From Bacilli bacterium (GTDB lineage: Bacteria > Bacillota_I > Bacilli_A > RFN20 > CAG-826): DNA of 64,000 nucleotides. Each line of letters begins with the position of its first letter. Position 1 is the first letter of the stretch. Positions 34,946 through 43,684 of this stretch are shown here, one piece after another. The notes under the pieces were generated by a model. That model searched no databases, had not been told where the DNA came from, and saw nothing but the letters and a program-made list of their open reading frames with translations. Both the position numbers and the translations under genes were made by a program. Where the stretch lies: assembly GCA_016296775.1 (NCBI GenBank), contig JAEDIE010000003.1, forward strand, positions 1 through 64,000, written 5' to 3'.

Positions 34946-36385
34946 ATGAAAAAGACTATTTTATTAAGCTTAACATTGTTTAGTTTATGTTTATTAAATG
35001 GATGTAATAATGAAACTATAGATCCAGTAGTAGAAAAAGAATATTCTCTTTTTTCTTATTTAAATGAATACAAAGATAGTGAAGATTATGTTTTAAATAT
35101 CGTTGGGGAAGGTTCATCTCCAATGTCTTCAACAACATATAACAAAACAATTTCTTATTCAAAAAATGTTATTAAATTTGAAGAAAATTTTGGTACATAC
35201 AAGATTGTTACTGGATATATCAATAAGGATAAAAAAGTATATACATTCAAACAAAACGATGGAACTTATGTTTTAGATAATGAAATAAGTGGAAATACAA
35301 ATTGTTATGACATGGTATTTTCTTTAAGCAAATTAAAATTAGATACTTATTTAGCTTATGAAAATAATAATTATAATTTTGAATTAAGTGTAGATAGTAG
35401 TGGAAATCCTGTTAAATACATTGATTATTATAACGTTTATGTTCTTGCTAGTATGTTAAAAATAGGAACTCAACTTGATTATGTCGCTGGAGCAAAATTA
35501 TCTTTTAATAAAGATAAAGAAGCTTTATATTTTGAGTTGATATCTTATTTAGCTAATGATGGTGGACAAGAATTTATCTTCTCTTATAATGTTAGTTTTA
35601 GTTTTATTAATAATACGAGCGATGTAAGTGAAGCGTTATCTAATTCAACATTTAATAAAACTCCATTAAATGAAAAATTCCAAACAATAAAAACCTTATG
35701 CTCTTATGGATATGGAATTAAAAATTATTCAATTAAAGGAAGTGATGGAAACGGAAACTCATTAACTTTTAGTGGAAATGTTTATATTAATGATAGATAT
35801 TGTGTTTTTGATTATTCAACAGATGCTTATCAAGCAATCCAAGGATTCTTAAATTATGAAGATGCTGTTTATGCTATTCAACCAAGCGGCACCTCTGTTT
35901 CAATTAGTAAAATCATAAGTAAAAAAGAAATAATGGATTTTAATAAGCAAAACAATTCTTCTTATACTTCATTAGACTTTGCTAGACTTATGTTCTATCA
36001 AATGTTTAATATAATTCCAATTGAAACAACGGCTGTTTATCAAAATGAAAATTATATTCAATATGATTCAACATTAGATTTATTCTATGCTTCAGATTAC
36101 TTTGATTTGCTTGGATTTTCTAATAATGTTGACGAAACATTATATTTCACTATGCTTAATCCTCAAATTAGACCTCTTTCTTATACTTTAACTTATAAAG
36201 AATATGGTGATCCTAATACAACAGAGGATGACTTAATTAATGTAGGTTATATAGGATATAAGGAAAAAAGTGGTGGAAACGGTATAAGTAACGAAGGAAA
36301 TTATCGTTTATTCTCTTATTCTAACTTTAGAATGAAGGATGATTTGATGGAATTTATCTTCGAATACACTTTACCAAATATGTAA
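34946..36385 (+). CDS. Lipoprotein of unknown function
   Basis: A 479-residue exported lipoprotein (signal ends CLLNGC, Cys20). The body is Asn-, Tyr- and Ser-rich with beta pattern and no family I recognise; repeated 'DYYNVYV' and 'SYNVSFSF' strands suggest an extracellular beta fold. Two bases separate it from the upstream lipoprotein gene; AGGGA precedes the ATG. Last gene of a four-gene surface operon that ends at the terminator before the SPFH gene. Confidence 0.75.
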   Translation: MKKTILLSLTLFSLCLLNGCNNETIDPVVEKEYSLFSYLNEYKDSEDYVLNIVGEGSSPMSSTTYNKTISYSKNVIKFEENFGTYKIVTGYINKDKKVYTFKQNDGTYVLDNEISGNTNCYDMVFSLSKLKLDTYLAYENNNYNFELSVDSSGNPVKYIDYYNVYVLASMLKIGTQLDYVAGAKLSFNKDKEALYFELISYLANDGGQEFIFSYNVSFSFINNTSDVSEALSNSTFNKTPLNEKFQTIKTLCSYGYGIKNYSIKGSDGNGNSLTFSGNVYINDRYCVFDYSTDAYQAIQGFLNYEDAVYAIQPSGTSVSISKIISKKEIMDFNKQNNSSYTSLDFARLMFYQMFNIIPIETTAVYQNENYIQYDSTLDLFYASDYFDLLGFSNNVDETLYFTMLNPQIRPLSYTLTYKEYGDPNTTEDDLINVGYIGYKEKSGGNGISNEGNYRLFSYSNFRMKDDLMEFIFEYTLPNM

Positions 36386-36389
36386 ATTA

Positions 36390-36434
36390 AAAGGGGATAC
36401 TCGTTACATAATAGTTAAGTATCCCTTTTTTTTA
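36390..36434. terminator. Bidirectional terminator after the surface operon
   Basis: AAAGGGGATACT (36390-36401) pairs with AGTATCCCTTT (36419-36429) with one bulge; a T run follows. It also faces the end of the SPFH gene on the minus strand. Confidence 0.75.
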
Positions 36435-37373
36435 TTTGTCGTTTACTGTTTCTTTAATTGCACTAGCTAAAGAAGTTACATTAGCTAAATTTGAAGGAAC
36501 AATAAGTTTGGTGGCATTACCATTAGCGACTTTTTCTAATGCTTCATATGATTTTAAAGTTAAAACTTTTTCATCAATTTGGGCATCTTTTAAAAGTTGT
36601 AAACCTTTACTTTCAGCTTCTCTAATTAACATTTCACCTTCAGCTTCTGCTCTTTTAATTTTAAGAATTGATTCAGCTTCAGCTTCTGCAGCTTTTATTT
36701 TAGATTGTTTATCGGCTTCAGCGTTTAAAATAATTGATTCTTTTCTACCTTCAGCGATGAGAATTTGAGAATTTTTTTCACCTTCAGCAAGAAGAATTTT
36801 TTCTCTTTTTTCTCTTTCAGCTCTCATTTGTCTTTCCATAGCGTCTCTAATATCTTTTGGAGGAAGAATGTTTTTAACTTCAACACGATTGACTTTGATT
36901 CCCCACGGATCTGTAGCTTCATCAAGAATTGATCTCATTTTTGAGTTAATGATATCTCTTGAAGTGAGTGTATCATCTAAATCTAATTCACCAATTATAT
37001 TTCTTAACGTTGTGCTAGAAAGATTTTCTAATGCCGTAATTGGATCTTCAACACCATAAGTGAATAATTTTGGATCTGTTACTTGAAAGAAGACAATTGT
37101 ATCAATTTGCATTGTTACGTTATCTTTTGTAATGACTGGTTGAGGTGGGAAGTCTCTAATTTGTTCCTTCATTGAAACGACTTTTGCAACTCTATCAAAG
37201 AATGGGATCAAATAGTGGATTCCTACTCCCCAGGTATACTTATAAGCTCCAAGTCTTTCAATAATATATTTATTTGTTTGTTTAACAATTCTAATTCCAC
37301 TAGCAAAAATAATGATTATTACTAAGGCTAAAATTGAAAATACAACGATTAAAATGATATCTACTTTTGTCAT
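36432..37373 (-). CDS. SPFH/stomatin-like membrane protein
   Basis: Membrane scaffold of the stomatin/prohibitin (QmcA-like) family, which forms functional microdomains and can control a membrane protease. An N-terminal transmembrane segment (about 5-26) precedes the SPFH domain (YIIERLGAYKYTWGVG, HYLIPFFDRVAKVV, QPVITKDNVTMQID) and a Glu/Ala-rich coiled-coil (about 175-260). Length 313 is typical. Its neighbour encodes NfeD, the usual partner. ATG preceded by GGAGAATT. Downstream end of a three-gene minus operon divergent from a response regulator. Confidence 0.93.
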   Translation of the reverse strand: MTKVDIILIVVFSILALVIIIIFASGIRIVKQTNKYIIERLGAYKYTWGVGIHYLIPFFDRVAKVVSMKEQIRDFPPQPVITKDNVTMQIDTIVFFQVTDPKLFTYGVEDPITALENLSSTTLRNIIGELDLDDTLTSRDIINSKMRSILDEATDPWGIKVNRVEVKNILPPKDIRDAMERQMRAEREKREKILLAEGEKNSQILIAEGRKESIILNAEADKQSKIKAAEAEAESILKIKRAEAEGEMLIREAESKGLQLLKDAQIDEKVLTLKSYEALEKVANGNATKLIVPSNLANVTSLASAIKETVNDK

Positions 37374-37375
37374 AA

Positions 37376-37828
37376 TTAATTCTCCTTTTTATCTTCTACA
37401 ACAATTAGCTTGTTGCCGTTTATATTTTTAACAACGACTCTACTTCCTTGTTTAATAGTGGTGTTATTGATGCTTAAAGCATTCCATAAGACACCATTAA
37501 TTTTTACTATACCCATATCAAGGTCGGTTATTTCTTTTTCTACAATTCCTTTTCTTCCAACTATCTCATCTATATTAGAATTAAGTAAATTTCTATTGAG
37601 CAATTTTTTAACTAAAGGTCTTAGGCAAAGTAGTAGAGTGATGGAAATAACTACAAATACGATAATAGGTATATAAAACGGAACATCTGGTATAGCTGCT
37701 ATTATTAAAGCAATTAAACTTCCTGCACTAAACCAAATTGAAACAAGTTCAGTAGTGCAAGCTTCAATAATAATAGTGGCTACAAACACTACAAGCCAAA
37801 CAACTATCATTGAAATATAAAGTTCCAT
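37376..37828 (-). CDS. NfeD family protein
   Basis: Short-form NfeD of 150 residues with three membrane segments in the first 80 residues and an OB-fold tail (GRKGIVEKEITDLDMGIVKI, INGVLWNALS). In the family it partners SPFH proteins, and the SPFH gene is two bases downstream. Ribosome site GGAGGT seven bases before the ATG. Function as envelope quality control or microdomain organiser is inferred. Confidence 0.9.
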   Translation of the reverse strand: MELYISMIVVWLVVFVATIIIEACTTELVSIWFSAGSLIALIIAAIPDVPFYIPIIVFVVISITLLLCLRPLVKKLLNRNLLNSNIDEIVGRKGIVEKEITDLDMGIVKINGVLWNALSINNTTIKQGSRVVVKNINGNKLIVVEDKKEN

Positions 37829-37830
37829 AT

Positions 37831-38199
37831 TTATACCTCCTTATTTAAATCGATTAAAAGTAAGTTATCGCCTTCAACATACTTAGTTTTAAATTTCTTT
37901 GGATTCGAATTAAATGTTAGATCAAATGTGCTTTCTACCATTTTGATTAACTCTGAATTAGATATACGAGCATATGTTGGTCCATAAGTTATGTTTAATA
38001 ATAAGTTTTTATCTACAAAATCAATATCATTCAGTTGAACTGGTTTTATAACGATACATCTTTCATCTAAAGACATACCAACTTGAACATATTCAGCATT
38101 ATCTAAATTTATAGATCCAACCTTATTAATAGTAATATTGGTGCTATAAATACTAGCAATTCCATCTTTTAAAGCTTTGTTAAACCATTTAATTTCCAT
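37831..38199 (-). CDS. Small protein of unknown function, first gene of NfeD/SPFH operon
   Basis: I do not recognise this 122-residue soluble protein. It has no signal or membrane segment; VGMSLDERCIVIKPVQL and the terminal KTKYVEGDNLLLIDL suggest a mixed alpha/beta fold. Strong ribosome site GGAGG. It is separated from the NfeD gene by two bases, which suggests that it works with the SPFH/NfeD pair. Its -10 TATAAT lies at 38222-38217. Confidence 0.65.
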   Translation of the reverse strand: MEIKWFNKALKDGIASIYSTNITINKVGSINLDNAEYVQVGMSLDERCIVIKPVQLNDIDFVDKNLLLNITYGPTYARISNSELIKMVESTFDLTFNSNPKKFKTKYVEGDNLLLIDLNKEV

Positions 38200-38216
38200 A
38201 ATTCGTCCTCCAAGTA

Positions 38217-38283
38217 ATTATATCTTAACAATTAATTTTAATTAATTCAAGAAAATTCAATAAAATACAAAATAATTCATTTA
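38217..38283 (-). promoter_or_regulatory. Promoter region with four 10-bp direct repeats
   Basis: The minus-strand -10 TATAAT is at 38222-38217. Upstream are phased copies of AATTCAA (plus strand) at 38244, 38254, 38264 and 38274, exactly 10 bases apart; the third and fourth have one change each, and another full copy lies at 38290. Direct repeats with a 10-11 base pitch are typical binding sites of OmpR/PhoB-type regulators, one of which is encoded divergently at 38396. Confidence 0.55.
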
Positions 38284-38378
38284 AAATTAAATTCAATATT
38301 GAAGTATTTTTTGATTTAAGAATTAAAAATGATATTAAAATTATATTAAAAAAATAGTATTAAAACGAATTGTCGTTA

Positions 38379-38387
38379 TGATATAAT
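38379..38387 (+). promoter_or_regulatory. Extended -10 of the response regulator (leaderless)
   Basis: TG-A-TATAAT at 38379-38387 is a perfect extended -10, eight bases before the ATG at 38396. No ribosome site fits in between. Confidence 0.65.
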
Positions 38388-38395
38388 TTTATAGT

Positions 38396-39091
38396 ATGAG
38401 TAACACTATTAATTCAAAAAATGTTCTTGTTTGCCAAGAAGACAAGTCTAAACTTACAGAAATTAGAAATGCGTTAAAAGCAATTGGATGCAATGTCATC
38501 ACTTGTTCAACATGTAGAGAAGCTATGGATACATGTATTAAATCTTTAATTGATTTATTAATTCTTGATTTAAATTTACCAGATGGAAATGGTATGACAG
38601 TCATTGATTTTATTAGATCATTTAATAATAAGCTTCCAATTGTTGTAGTAACAAGTAGAAGTAATATTGAATCTAAAGTAATGGCTTTTGAAGCAGGTGC
38701 AAATGATTATGTTACAAAACCTTTTAATATGCTTGAATTAATAGCTAGAGTTAAAAATCAATTCAGATATTTAGCTGTAGAAGATAAACACGTTTTAACT
38801 AATGGACCATTAGTTATTGATTACGATGCCAAAACAGTTTTTGTAAATGGAGTAGAAGTCCATTTCACTAATTTTGAATACAAAATTGTCGTTTTATTAG
38901 CCCAAAATATTGATAAAACATTAAGCCATGATTATATTATCTCTCATATTTGGGGAGAAAATGGTCAAGATCCAAATGGATTAAGAGTCTTTATGGCTGG
39001 AATTAGAAAGAAAATTAATAAAGATCCAAGAAGTAGTAAAGTATTAAGAACTGATGTTGGCTTAGGATACAGAATGAACTCTGTAGATTAA
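38396..39091 (+). CDS. Orphan OmpR/PhoB-type response regulator
   Basis: DNA-binding regulator of 231 residues. The receiver (1-120) has acidic Glu15/Asp16, phospho-acceptor Asp58 in LLILDLNLPDGNGM, VVTSR and YVTKPFN (Lys about 107). The C-terminal winged helix shows FTNFEYKIVVLLAQNI and VFMAGIRKKI. No histidine kinase is next to it; only a small membrane protein follows. It faces the SPFH operon across phased repeats that it could bind. The mRNA appears leaderless. Confidence 0.93.
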   Translation: MSNTINSKNVLVCQEDKSKLTEIRNALKAIGCNVITCSTCREAMDTCIKSLIDLLILDLNLPDGNGMTVIDFIRSFNNKLPIVVVTSRSNIESKVMAFEAGANDYVTKPFNMLELIARVKNQFRYLAVEDKHVLTNGPLVIDYDAKTVFVNGVEVHFTNFEYKIVVLLAQNIDKTLSHDYIISHIWGENGQDPNGLRVFMAGIRKKINKDPRSSKVLRTDVGLGYRMNSVD

Positions 39092-39094
39092 TAT

Positions 39095-39523
39095 ATGCAA
39101 AAATTTGTTGCAAAAGTACTTGTTTTGCTTAGTATTTTAGCGAATTTTATAATCTTTTTAATAACGATTGTTTCAATTATTTTTATTGCATTATCAACTA
39201 ATGCAATTCAAGAATTTCAGTACTATATTCATAATCCATTAACTTGGGCAGGAACAATATTTACTGTAGTATCTATCATATATTCCTTAATAATATCTAT
39301 TATTGCAACGATAGATTTAATAAAAGGGAAAGATATGAGAAATGTTACTTACAACTATCTAGCTTTATTTCCTATTTTGATAGCAAGTGGAATAACAGTA
39401 TTTGGATTCTTATCTTTAAGTAATATATACTTTGAATTCTATACAGGAATTTATATAGCAACAGTTATATTAAATTTCTTATTATTCTTATCAACTTTAT
39501 TAATAAATAAGAAAAGATTATAG
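39095..39523 (+). CDS. Four-helix membrane protein of unknown function
   Basis: A 142-residue protein with four hydrophobic segments (about 8-33, 49-75, 89-110, 114-136) and short loops. I do not recognise the family. It lies three bases after the response regulator gene and ends before a terminator, so the two are co-transcribed; it could be a sensor or accessory of that regulator, but no signalling motif is seen. It is mostly Ile/Leu/Phe, as expected for an AT-rich genome. Confidence 0.65.
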   Translation: MQKFVAKVLVLLSILANFIIFLITIVSIIFIALSTNAIQEFQYYIHNPLTWAGTIFTVVSIIYSLIISIIATIDLIKGKDMRNVTYNYLALFPILIASGITVFGFLSLSNIYFEFYTGIYIATVILNFLLFLSTLLINKKRL

Positions 39524-39531
39524 ATAAAAAT

Positions 39532-39560
39532 AAATATGAGCAAATAGCTCATATTTTTAT
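39532..39560 (+). terminator. Terminator after the response regulator pair
   Basis: AAATATGAGC (39532-39541) pairs with GCTCATATTT (39547-39556), five-base loop, then T's. Confidence 0.8.
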
Positions 39561-39580
39561 TTGCATATATTTATTTAATT

Positions 39581-39613
39581 TGGTAAAATAAATTCAGTAA
39601 AAAAATACTGAAT
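39581..39613 (+). promoter_or_regulatory. Promoter and inverted repeat upstream of rex
   Basis: Extended -10 TGGTAAAAT (39581-39589) is followed by a perfect inverted repeat ATTCAGTA-A6-TACTGAAT (39592-39613) covering the expected start site, just before the ribosome site AGGA. It is not the textbook Rex sequence (TTGTTAA...TTAACAA), so it may be a divergent Rex operator or a 5'-UTR hairpin. Confidence 0.5.
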
Positions 39614-39622
39614 AGGATTTTT

Positions 39623-40282
39623 ATGGAAAGAGAAATTAAGTTAACAAAGAACCAATTAGCTAGATTACCAGAGTATCTAACTTTCTTCAAAAAGTGTTTA
39701 GATACTCGTTTAAAGTACATTAATTCTAGTATGATTGCTTCAGCTTTATGTTTTAGTGAGGAGCAAGTTAGAAAAGATATTCAAGTTATATCTTCAGTTA
39801 ATGGAATTCCAAATCGAGGGAGAGAAATTACCAAATTAATTGCAGATATTGAAAGGGTGTTAGGATTTAAAAATACAAATAATGCTGTAATTGTAGGATG
39901 TGGTCACTTAGGTCTCGCCCTATTTAATTACAACGGATTTACTGAGTATGGAATTAAAATTGTTGGTGGATTTGATAATGACCCAAATGTTATTGGAAAA
40001 GAATTTGGAGATAGAAAGATTTACGATGTCCATAGAATGTTAGGTAAAATTAATGAATTACATGCTTTAATTGGAATTATTACTGTTCCAGGTGAAGCTG
40101 CTCAAAGTATTGCTGATGATTTAATTAATTGTGGAATTGAAGCAATTTGGAATTTCTCAGGAACTAAATTAAATGTTCCAAGCAATATTATTGTTTCAGA
40201 TGTTAATATGGCTATTTCTTTAAGCGAATTAAGCCATAAATTATATATGCAAAAGTTAAAGGAGAACTCAAATGGAAAATGA
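39623..40282 (+). CDS. rex: Redox-sensing repressor Rex
   Basis: Senses NADH/NAD+ and represses fermentation genes. The N-terminal winged helix (about 10-80) contains INSSMIASALCFSEEQVRKDI and the C-terminal Rossmann domain begins AVIVGCGHLGLALF, with GGFDNDP and the swapped C-terminal helix (AISLSELSHKLY) that closes the dimer. Length 219 is normal. Directly downstream, overlapping by 11 bases, is adhE, a classical Rex target. Autoregulation by the repeat upstream is possible. Confidence 0.93.
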   Translation: MEREIKLTKNQLARLPEYLTFFKKCLDTRLKYINSSMIASALCFSEEQVRKDIQVISSVNGIPNRGREITKLIADIERVLGFKNTNNAVIVGCGHLGLALFNYNGFTEYGIKIVGGFDNDPNVIGKEFGDRKIYDVHRMLGKINELHALIGIITVPGEAAQSIADDLINCGIEAIWNFSGTKLNVPSNIIVSDVNMAISLSELSHKLYMQKLKENSNGK

Positions 40283-42887
40283 AATTTACCCAAAAGAAGT
40301 ATTAGAAGAAATTAATACTCTCGTAAACAAAGGTTTAAAATGCTTAGACGAATTTAGAGCTTTAAATCAAGAACAAGTTGATTATATTGTTGCTAAAGTA
40401 AGCTGTGCTGTTTTAGACCATCACGAATATTTAGCTCGTATTGCTAAAGAAGAAACAGGTAGAGGTGTTTTTGAAGATAAATGTACTAAAAACTTATTTG
40501 CTTGCGAATATGTTGTTAATAACATGAGACATCTTAAAACTTGTGGAATTATTAGCGATGATCCTATAACTGGTGTTACTGAAGTAGCTGATCCTCTTGG
40601 TGTTATTTGTGGTGTTACACCTGTTACTAATCCAACTTCAACAGTTATTTTTAAATCATTAATCGCTTTAAAAACAAGAAACCCTATTATTTTTGGTTTC
40701 CATCCAAATGCCCAAAAATGTTGTGTAGAAACAGCTAAAATTATCGAAGATGCCGCTGTTAAAGCTGGAGCTCCAAGAAATTGTGTTCAATTTATCGCTC
40801 ACCCTTCTCTTGATGCTACAAAATGTTTAATGCATCATAAAGACGTTGCTACAATTTTAGCAACTGGCGGAAACGCTATGGTTACAGAAGCTTATAGCTG
40901 TGGTAAACCAGCTTTAGGTGTTGGTGCTGGTAATGTTCCTGCATATGTTGAAAAGAGCGCTAATGTTTTACAAGCTGCAAACGATATTTTAATGTCAAAA
41001 GCTTTTGATAATGGTATGGTTTGTGCTAGTGAACAAGCAGCTATTGTTGATAAAGAAATATATAAAGAATTTAAAGAAGGTTTAAAGAAATATGGTGCTT
41101 ATTTCTGTAATGAAGAAGAAAAAGCAATGCTTGAAAAATATATGTTTAGACCTACAAAAGATGGAAAAGGAACTGCTCTTTTTGCAGGAGTAGTTGGACA
41201 TCCAGCTTATGAAATTGCAAAAAATGCTGGTTTCGAAGTTCCTGAAAAAACTCCTATTTTAGTAGTTGAATGTTCACATTGTGGAATGGATGAAACATTA
41301 ACAAGAGAAAAATTATCACCAGTTTTAGCCCTTGTAAAAGTAAAAGATTATAAAGAAGGTTTTGCTGAAGCTGAAAAAATGGTTGAAGAAGGTGGTTTAG
41401 GTCATAGTGCTTGTATCCATACAAGAAATAAGGAATTAGCTGATGAATTTGGTGTTAGATTAAAAGCTTGTAGAATCATATGGAATTCTCCAACATCTTT
41501 TGGCGGAATTGGAAATATTTATAACTCATTTATTCCTTCGATGACTCTTGGTTGTGGTAGTTATGGTCATAACTCAGTCAGTGGAAACGTCGGTGCTGTT
41601 AATTTAATTAATATTAAGAGAATTGGAAAAAGGAGAAATAATATGCAATGGTTTAAACTTCCAAGCAAAATTTATTTTGAAAGAAATAGTATTCAATATT
41701 TAATTGATTGTAAAGATATTTCTAAAGTATTTATTGTTACTGATAAATCAATGGTTGAACTTGGATTTATGAATAAAATCGTTGATCAACTTAAAGCTAG
41801 AAGAAGCGAAGTAACTATTCAATTATTCACCGATGTTGAACCAGATCCAGATATTTCAACAGTTAAAAAAGGTGCTTCATTAATGGAAAGCTTTAAACCT
41901 GATACAATTATTGCTTTAGGTGGTGGAAGTGTCATGGATGCTGCAAAAGGTATGTGGTTATTCTATGAAAATCCAACAGTTAACTTCGATGATTTAAAAC
42001 AAAAATTCATGGATATTAGAAAGAGAGCTTTCAAATTCCCTCAATTAGGTAAGAAAACAAAATTAATTTGTATTCCAACAACAAGTGGAACGGGTAGTGA
42101 AGTTACTCCATTTGCTGTTATTAGCGATAGAGAACATCAAAAGAAATATCCTTTAACAGATTATTCATTAACTCCAACAATCGCTATTATCGATCCTGAA
42201 TTTACTACTAATTTACCAGCTAGTGTTACTGCAGATACTGGTCTTGACGTCTTATGTCATGCTGTTGAAGCTTATGTTTCTATGTTAGCTAGTGATTATA
42301 CTGATGGTCTTGCAATTCATGCTGTTGAATTAGTATTTGAATATTTAGAAAAGACTGTTAAAGATGGAAAACATGAACTTGAAGCTAGAGAAAAAATGCA
42401 TAATGCTGCAACAATTGCAGGTATGGCATTTGCTAATGCTTTCTTAGGTATGTGTCACGCTATGGCTCATAAAGTTGGTGGATACTATCATATTCCTCAT
42501 GGAAGAATTATTGGTATCTTACTTCCATATGTCATTAGATATAATGGTGAAATCCCACAAAAATTAGCTACATGGCCAAAATACAATGTTTATGATGCTG
42601 ATAAACGTTACACTAAACTTGCTAGATTAATCGGATTAAATCCAAAGAACGAAAAAGAAGGTGTTGAGTTATTTGCTAAAGCTTGCTACGACTTATCAGT
42701 TAATATTGGTGTAAAGCCTTCATTTAAAGAACAAGGTGTTGATGAAGCTGACTTCATGAAGAATGTTGAAGAAATTGCTTATGCAGCATATGAAGATCAA
42801 TGTACACCAGCTAACCCACGTATTCCTCTTGTAGAAGATATGATTAAGATTCTTAAAGATGCATACTATGGAAATTTTAATAAATAA
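40272..42887 (+). CDS. adhE: Bifunctional aldehyde/alcohol dehydrogenase AdhE
   Basis: Reduces acetyl-CoA to acetaldehyde to ethanol, regenerating 2 NAD+. The N-terminal half is a CoA-acylating ALDH (NGMVCASEQA with the catalytic Cys, GVGAGNVPAYVE); the C-terminal half is an iron-dependent ADH (ALGGGSVMDAAKGMW, PTTSGTGSEVTPFAV, HAMAHKVGGYYHIPHG with metal His). The linker at about 445-455 is as expected. Length 871 is full. Overlaps rex by 11 bases with ribosome site AAAGGAG; ends at a terminator. Forms spirosome filaments in other bacteria. Confidence 0.97.
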   Translation: MENEIYPKEVLEEINTLVNKGLKCLDEFRALNQEQVDYIVAKVSCAVLDHHEYLARIAKEETGRGVFEDKCTKNLFACEYVVNNMRHLKTCGIISDDPITGVTEVADPLGVICGVTPVTNPTSTVIFKSLIALKTRNPIIFGFHPNAQKCCVETAKIIEDAAVKAGAPRNCVQFIAHPSLDATKCLMHHKDVATILATGGNAMVTEAYSCGKPALGVGAGNVPAYVEKSANVLQAANDILMSKAFDNGMVCASEQAAIVDKEIYKEFKEGLKKYGAYFCNEEEKAMLEKYMFRPTKDGKGTALFAGVVGHPAYEIAKNAGFEVPEKTPILVVECSHCGMDETLTREKLSPVLALVKVKDYKEGFAEAEKMVEEGGLGHSACIHTRNKELADEFGVRLKACRIIWNSPTSFGGIGNIYNSFIPSMTLGCGSYGHNSVSGNVGAVNLINIKRIGKRRNNMQWFKLPSKIYFERNSIQYLIDCKDISKVFIVTDKSMVELGFMNKIVDQLKARRSEVTIQLFTDVEPDPDISTVKKGASLMESFKPDTIIALGGGSVMDAAKGMWLFYENPTVNFDDLKQKFMDIRKRAFKFPQLGKKTKLICIPTTSGTGSEVTPFAVISDREHQKKYPLTDYSLTPTIAIIDPEFTTNLPASVTADTGLDVLCHAVEAYVSMLASDYTDGLAIHAVELVFEYLEKTVKDGKHELEAREKMHNAATIAGMAFANAFLGMCHAMAHKVGGYYHIPHGRIIGILLPYVIRYNGEIPQKLATWPKYNVYDADKRYTKLARLIGLNPKNEKEGVELFAKACYDLSVNIGVKPSFKEQGVDEADFMKNVEEIAYAAYEDQCTPANPRIPLVEDMIKILKDAYYGNFNK

Positions 42888-42896
42888 GTAAAAAAT

Positions 42897-42920
42897 AAAA
42901 GGGGTATCAACCCCTTTTAA
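42897..42920 (+). terminator. Terminator after adhE
   Basis: AAAAGGGG (42897-42904) pairs with CCCCTTTT (42911-42918) around TATCAA. Confidence 0.8.
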
Positions 42921-42977
42921 AATTAAAAAAATACATTATTTCCCACTTCTTTTTAAAAATAAGTGGCGAATATATAA

Positions 42978-43556
42978 CTAAATATCTAATAGTTTTTTAT
43001 TTCTAATGATGAAGTAAATTCCTAATCCAAGTAAAACTACAGCAACAGCTAGAACACTAGCTATAATAAAATTCATGTAGTTAAAAGTATTACTATTAAC
43101 TGCATCATAAATTGATACGGTTATTGCGCTTGAAAATATGATTGTTCCATAAACTACACTTGATATAAAGAATACGTAGCCAAGAATTTTATTCTTTAAA
43201 AATAAGAATACAAAACCTGTTAAAATCATTAATAACATGCTTAGTTTTGTAAATATAGAAAATATTCCTGTGACTGTTTCGTTGATAAAATTAACACTAT
43301 AATTCCCAAATAAAATAAGAATTAGTACAGAAGGAGCAAATACTCTAATTGTTAAACTATAGTTTTTAATTCCAAATAAGAATATAAAATAAAAAGCAAT
43401 TATTACTAACGCAACGAATAAACCAACTAAAAATTCAAAGATATTAGTAGATGGACTAGGAATTCCTCCATCAATAATGAATTTAATTAACAACAATAAA
43501 CCACCAAGAAATAAGAACAATGTAGAAAGATTAAATTTTTTCTTTTCTTTAGCCAT
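42978..43556 (-). CDS. Polytopic membrane protein of unknown function
   Basis: A 192-residue protein with about six hydrophobic helices and a short Lys-rich N-terminus (AKEKKKFNL). No family I can name. Strong ribosome site AAGGAGG. Divergent from the hydrogenase gene. The minus-strand leader contains a hairpin-forming segment (GCCTCCTT ... AAGAAGGC, 43564-43602 region) that could mask the ribosome site. Whether it is linked to hydrogen metabolism is unknown; gene order is the only hint. Confidence 0.65.
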   Translation of the reverse strand: MAKEKKKFNLSTLFLFLGGLLLLIKFIIDGGIPSPSTNIFEFLVGLFVALVIIAFYFIFLFGIKNYSLTIRVFAPSVLILILFGNYSVNFINETVTGIFSIFTKLSMLLMILTGFVFLFLKNKILGYVFFISSVVYGTIIFSSAITVSIYDAVNSNTFNYMNFIIASVLAVAVVLLGLGIYFIIRNKKLLDI

Positions 43557-43655
43557 ATTTAAAGCCTCCTTGTTTAATAATTTTAATTATTTTAAGAAGG
43601 CAAAACAATATAAATTATAAACAATAAAAGAAATGAAATTTAAGTATATTAAATA

Positions 43656-43661
43656 TATAAT
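43656..43661 (+). promoter_or_regulatory. -10 of hydrogenase gene
   Basis: TATAAT at 43656-43661, with ribosome site AGGGGG starting 12 bases later and the ATG at 43685; transcript start near 43668. No clear -35. Confidence 0.5.
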
Positions 43662-43684
43662 ATTTAAGTAATAGGGGGAAAAAT

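Noticed and set aside
36436..36768. Long ORF antisense to the SPFH gene (also antisense ORFs at 30855-31115 and 33192-33485)
   Set aside because: No ribosome site, Ser/Leu-rich composition of an antisense shadow, and the opposite strand has a clear family match.
42943..42966. Inverted repeat CCACTT-N12-AAGTGG after adhE
   Set aside because: A real inverted repeat with a T5A5 centre, but a good terminator lies just upstream and the A/T centre makes it weak; kept only as a possible terminator for the convergent membrane gene.
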